Assembly: GCA_902768825.1 (NCBI GenBank)
Contig: CACXMR010000026.1
Location: forward strand, 1 to 36,643
Direction of reading: 5' to 3'
From: an uncultured Ruminococcus sp.
GTDB lineage: Bacteria; Bacillota; Clostridia; Oscillospirales; Acutalibacteraceae
Length of the DNA: 36,643 bases
Under the pieces are notes generated by a model that worked only from the letters and a program-made list of their open reading frames with translations, had not been told where the DNA came from and did no database searches. The position numbers were made by a program, and so were the translations under genes. Below, one piece after another: positions 34,419 to 36,643 of the stretch; within the stretch, counting starts at the first letter, position 1, and each line of letters begins with the position of its first letter.

Positions 34419-34835
34419 ATGAGAAACGACCACTCAGCGAAGCGCAGGGACAAGGCGAGGGCAGTGAGGGCAGTGCTGACGGGCATGACGGTAGGGAGCA
34501 TTCTATGTGTTTTATTGCTGTTAGTGAGCGTATATGTAATAGTAAAGCTTCCCAGCGTACCCTATGGAGGGATAGGCTGGCTAACTATGGTGACAGAGGG
34601 CGTGAGCTGTCTCGTAGGTGGGTATATCAGCGGCAGGATCGGCAGGCGCAGGAGGCTGGTCTTAGGGATGATATCCGGCGGGGGAATATTTCTGATAATG
34701 CTGTCGATAGGACTATGCTTTGGCGGGACGGTAGGTCTTGTGACGCTTTTACGTCTTGCGGCAGCGGTGATGGGCGGCGGTCTTGGCGGGCTGCTTGCAC
34801 AGACCCTGCGCACCTCAGTTCGGAGGGCCAGATAA
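34419..34835 (+). CDS. Small membrane protein, TIGR04086-like
   Basis: The 138-residue protein has a basic N-terminus and about four membrane segments: TVGSILCVLLLLVSVYVIV, then WLTMVTEGVSCLVGGYISG, LVLGMISGGGIFLIMLSIG and LLRLAAAVMGGGLGGLLA. The Gly-rich helices and RIGRRRR loop resemble TIGR04086, a small clostridial membrane family that I recall next to SCIFF genes. The location supports this. The ATG at 34419 has GGGGCGG nearby; an upstream in-frame ATG at 34338 overlaps the terminator and is rejected. The function is unknown; a link to ranthipeptide export or to YajC is conceivable but unproven. Confidence 0.75.
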   Translation: MRNDHSAKRRDKARAVRAVLTGMTVGSILCVLLLLVSVYVIVKLPSVPYGGIGWLTMVTEGVSCLVGGYISGRIGRRRRLVLGMISGGGIFLIMLSIGLCFGGTVGLVTLLRLAAAVMGGGLGGLLAQTLRTSVRRAR

Positions 34836-34864
34836 ACGAACTTGTTACTGCGTTGAGGAAAATG

Positions 34865-34893
34865 TTGAAATTGTCGGAATTATGTGTTATAGT
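34865..34893 (+). promoter_or_regulatory. scfA promoter
   Basis: TTGAAA (34865-34870) and TATAGT (34888-34893) are spaced 17 bases apart. The leader before scfA is about 58 bases. Confidence 0.8.
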
Positions 34894-34957
34894 ATAAATA
34901 TAAACAGATGATCGGGCGGGTGATGACTTGCTTTGTTCGTCGGAAAGGGTGAAAGTA

Positions 34958-35104
34958 ATGAAGGCTACTAAACACGTTAAGACTCTTAACAGCGCAAACC
35001 TGAAGGAAAGTGCAGTTAAGGGCGGCTGCGGCGAGTGCCAGGCTTCCTGCCAGTCTGCTTGCAAGACCTCTTGCACAGTGGCTAACCAGAAGTGCGAAAA
35101 GTGA
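34958..35104 (+). CDS. scfA: SCIFF ranthipeptide precursor (six cysteines in forty-five residues)
   Basis: This 48-residue ribosomal peptide has exactly six cysteines: C24, C27, C31, C35, C39 and C46. The CQSACKTSCTVANQKCE segment is the diagnostic SCIFF core. In the studied clostridial homologue the maturase makes a thioether between the Cys of SAC and the Thr after SC; the equivalents here are C35 and T40. The leader part KATKHVKTLNSANLKESAVKGG is the likely recognition segment. The ATG follows GAAAGGGTGAAAGTA. The usual VGNQ reads VANQ. The maturase gene follows after a terminator. The biological role of SCIFF is not established. Confidence 0.95.
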   Translation: MKATKHVKTLNSANLKESAVKGGCGECQASCQSACKTSCTVANQKCEK

Positions 35105-35125
35105 TTTCAGAATCAGGACCTGTAA

Positions 35126-35161
35126 GGGGCGGACGGGTATATTTGTCCGCCCTTTATCTTT
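35126..35161 (+). terminator. Intrinsic terminator between scfA and scfB
   Basis: GGGCGGAC (35127-35134) pairs with GTCCGCCC (35145-35152), followed by TTTATCTTT. With no separate promoter seen for scfB, it probably sets high peptide to low enzyme levels by partial read-through. Confidence 0.88.
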
Positions 35162-35183
35162 AGCAAAAAGGAGAATGGAAATA

Positions 35184-36599
35184 ATGATACATAAGTATCA
35201 GCTTAACGGCTATAATGTCTGTCTGGATGTCCATAGCGGTGCTGTCCATGTGCTGGATGATATCACCTATGACGTCCTTGATTATTGTGATGAAAATATG
35301 ACAAAGGAGCCCCCTGAGGCAATGCTGAGGGAGCTGTCCTCAAAATATAACAGGGATGACCTTGTTGAAGCCTATGACGATCTCTTCTCACTCTATGAGA
35401 TGGGTCAGCTGTTCTCTCCCGATGACTATGAGCAGTTTGCTGACCTGATGACCAAGGCGCCCATCAAGTCTATGTGCATCAATATCTCCCACGACTGCAA
35501 CCTGCGCTGTGAATATTGCTTTGCCGCAAAGGGAGATTTCGGTCAGGGGCGCTGCCTTATGAGCCTTGAAACTGCTAAAAAGGCTATCGACTTCATCATT
35601 GCCAATTCAGGCACGAGGCATAACCTGGAGGTGGATTTCTTCGGGGGCGAGCCGCTGATGAACTTTGACGTAGTCAGGCAGACTGTGGAATATGCCAGAA
35701 GCATCGAAAAGCAGCATAACAAAAACTTCCGCTTTACCATCACCACAAACGGACTGCTCCTTGACGATGAAAAGATAGACTTCATCAACCGTGAGATGAA
35801 CAATGTGGTGCTCTCTCTTGACGGCAGGAAGGAGATCAACGACAAGCTCCGTGTCACACCCAACGGCAAGGGCTGCTATGACATCATCGTGCCCAAGTTC
35901 CAGAAGCTCGTTTCTCAGAGAGGCGACAAGGACTACTATATAAGAGGTACGTTTACTACATTCAGCAAGGACTTCACCGCTGACGTGCTCCACATGAAGG
36001 AGCTGGGCTTTGAGCAGCTTTCCATCGAGCCGGTTGTCTCCGACCCGAAGCTTGACTACTCTATCAAAGAGGACGACCTGCCAATGGTGTTTAAGGAGTA
36101 TGAGCGGCTGGCAACTACCCTCATCGACATGAGAAAAAGGGGAGAATATTTCAACTTCTTCCACTTTATGATAGACCTGGATCAGGGACCCTGCGCTATC
36201 AAGCGTCTGCGGGGCTGCGGCTGCGGCAACGAGTATGTAGCTGTCACTCCCCAGGGAGACATCTATCCCTGCCACCAGTTTGTGGGCGAGGAAAAGTATA
36301 AGATGGGCAACCTGAACGACGGTACCTTCGACCAGGATATGAAGCTCCGTTTTGCCAGGGCAAACGTCTACTCCAAGACAAACTGCAAGAACTGCTGGGC
36401 AAAATTCTACTGCTCCGGCGGCTGCAATGCCAACAACTACCAGTATGAGGGAGACATACTCAAGTCCCACAAGGTAGGCTGCGAGCTTGAGAAGAAGCGC
36501 CTCGAGTGCGCCATAATGATAAAGGCCGCCCTTGCCGACTATCAGGACGAACAGAAGAGCACCTGCGACAGCGATGACTGCTTTGTGGAGTGCAGATAA
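35184..36599 (+). CDS. scfB: Radical SAM SCIFF maturase
   Basis: This 471-residue enzyme installs thioether cross-links in the SCIFF peptide. It has an N-terminal peptide-binding RRE-like region (1-95, IHKYQLNGYNVCLDV and VHVLDDITYDVLDYC). The radical SAM cluster motif CNLRCEYC uses C105, C109 and C112, and GGEPL is the SAM-binding element. The SPASM domain has further cysteines in CGCG, CHQF, CKNC, CSGGC and GCE, expected to hold two auxiliary [4Fe-4S] clusters. The ATG at 35184 follows AAAGGAG at ten bases; in-frame ATG 35175 is too close, and earlier frame opening overlaps scfA. It is encoded just after its substrate. Confidence 0.95.
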   Translation: MIHKYQLNGYNVCLDVHSGAVHVLDDITYDVLDYCDENMTKEPPEAMLRELSSKYNRDDLVEAYDDLFSLYEMGQLFSPDDYEQFADLMTKAPIKSMCINISHDCNLRCEYCFAAKGDFGQGRCLMSLETAKKAIDFIIANSGTRHNLEVDFFGGEPLMNFDVVRQTVEYARSIEKQHNKNFRFTITTNGLLLDDEKIDFINREMNNVVLSLDGRKEINDKLRVTPNGKGCYDIIVPKFQKLVSQRGDKDYYIRGTFTTFSKDFTADVLHMKELGFEQLSIEPVVSDPKLDYSIKEDDLPMVFKEYERLATTLIDMRKRGEYFNFFHFMIDLDQGPCAIKRLRGCGCGNEYVAVTPQGDIYPCHQFVGEEKYKMGNLNDGTFDQDMKLRFARANVYSKTNCKNCWAKFYCSGGCNANNYQYEGDILKSHKVGCELEKKRLECAIMIKAALADYQDEQKSTCDSDDCFVECR

Positions 36600-36607
36600 G
36601 AAAAAAC

Positions 36608-36643
36608 ATCCGGCTTTCAAAGTGTTATCTTTGGAAGCCGGAT
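36608..36643 (+). terminator. Hairpin after scfB at the window edge
   Basis: ATCCGGCTTTCAAAG and CTTTGGAAGCCGGAT form a 15-base-pair stem with one G-T pair. A T-run is expected just beyond the window, and A6 precedes the stem, so it may be bidirectional. Confidence 0.75.

Noticed and set aside
35010-35183. N-terminal extension of scfB overlapping scfA
   Set aside because: It translates scfA and the terminator in another frame; the ATG at 35184 has a good ribosome binding site.

Overview
The window is a chromosomal segment of a low-to-mid GC Firmicute, most likely a ruminococcal clostridium (Oscillospiraceae, Ruminococcus-like). This placement is an inference. It rests on a SCIFF ranthipeptide cassette, a T-box-controlled leuA, pyruvate phosphate dikinase, a clostridial-order S10-spc-alpha ribosomal cluster with a KOW-protein gene between map and infA, and a CpXC-domain protein. 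AGGAGG-type ribosome binding sites and TTGACA/TATAAT promoters occur throughout.

Layout. Positions 1-792 hold a non-coding region with a 15-unit pentanucleotide repeat, a consensus promoter and a leucine T-box leader ahead of leuA (793-2484). Positions 2485-3148 are a mosaic of non-coding repeats. A block on the minus strand (3149-7758) carries an unrecognised membrane protein, the two subunits of a class I fumarase, prolyl-tRNA synthetase and acyl carrier protein. The plus strand then carries aroE-aroK (8007-9372), a second repeat island, and an unrecognised lipoprotein (9849-10850).

The centre (11076-26979) is one long ribosomal protein cluster: promoter, structured leader with an internal terminator-like hairpin, then rpsJ-rplCDWB-rpsS-rplV-rpsC-rplP-rpmC-rpsQ-rplNXE-rpsNH-rplFR-rpsE-rpmD-rplO-secY-adk-map-KOW gene-infA-rpmJ-rpsMKD-rpoA-rplQ, closed by a clear intrinsic terminator. 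It supplies ribosomal proteins, the translocon channel SecY, adenylate kinase, methionine aminopeptidase, IF-1 and the RNA polymerase alpha subunit. Seven of its genes use GTG or TTG starts. An unusual 180-base structured gap separates rplW and rplB.

Downstream are a CpXC-domain gene, a third repeat island, ppdK (28294-30924), a fourth repeat island, an unrecognised gene paired with tgt, then yajC, an unrecognised 135-residue gene, a TIGR04086-like small membrane protein, and the SCIFF peptide gene scfA with its radical SAM maturase scfB. A terminator lies between scfA and scfB, and another lies at the window end.

Most of the window is core housekeeping. The least explained material is non-coding: repeat islands at 3' ends of transcription units, a symmetric four-box GTGAC palindrome at 4437-4483, the rplW-rplB gap RNA, and the pentamer repeat upstream of leuA. 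No CRISPR array, tRNA, rRNA, insertion sequence or phage gene was seen.
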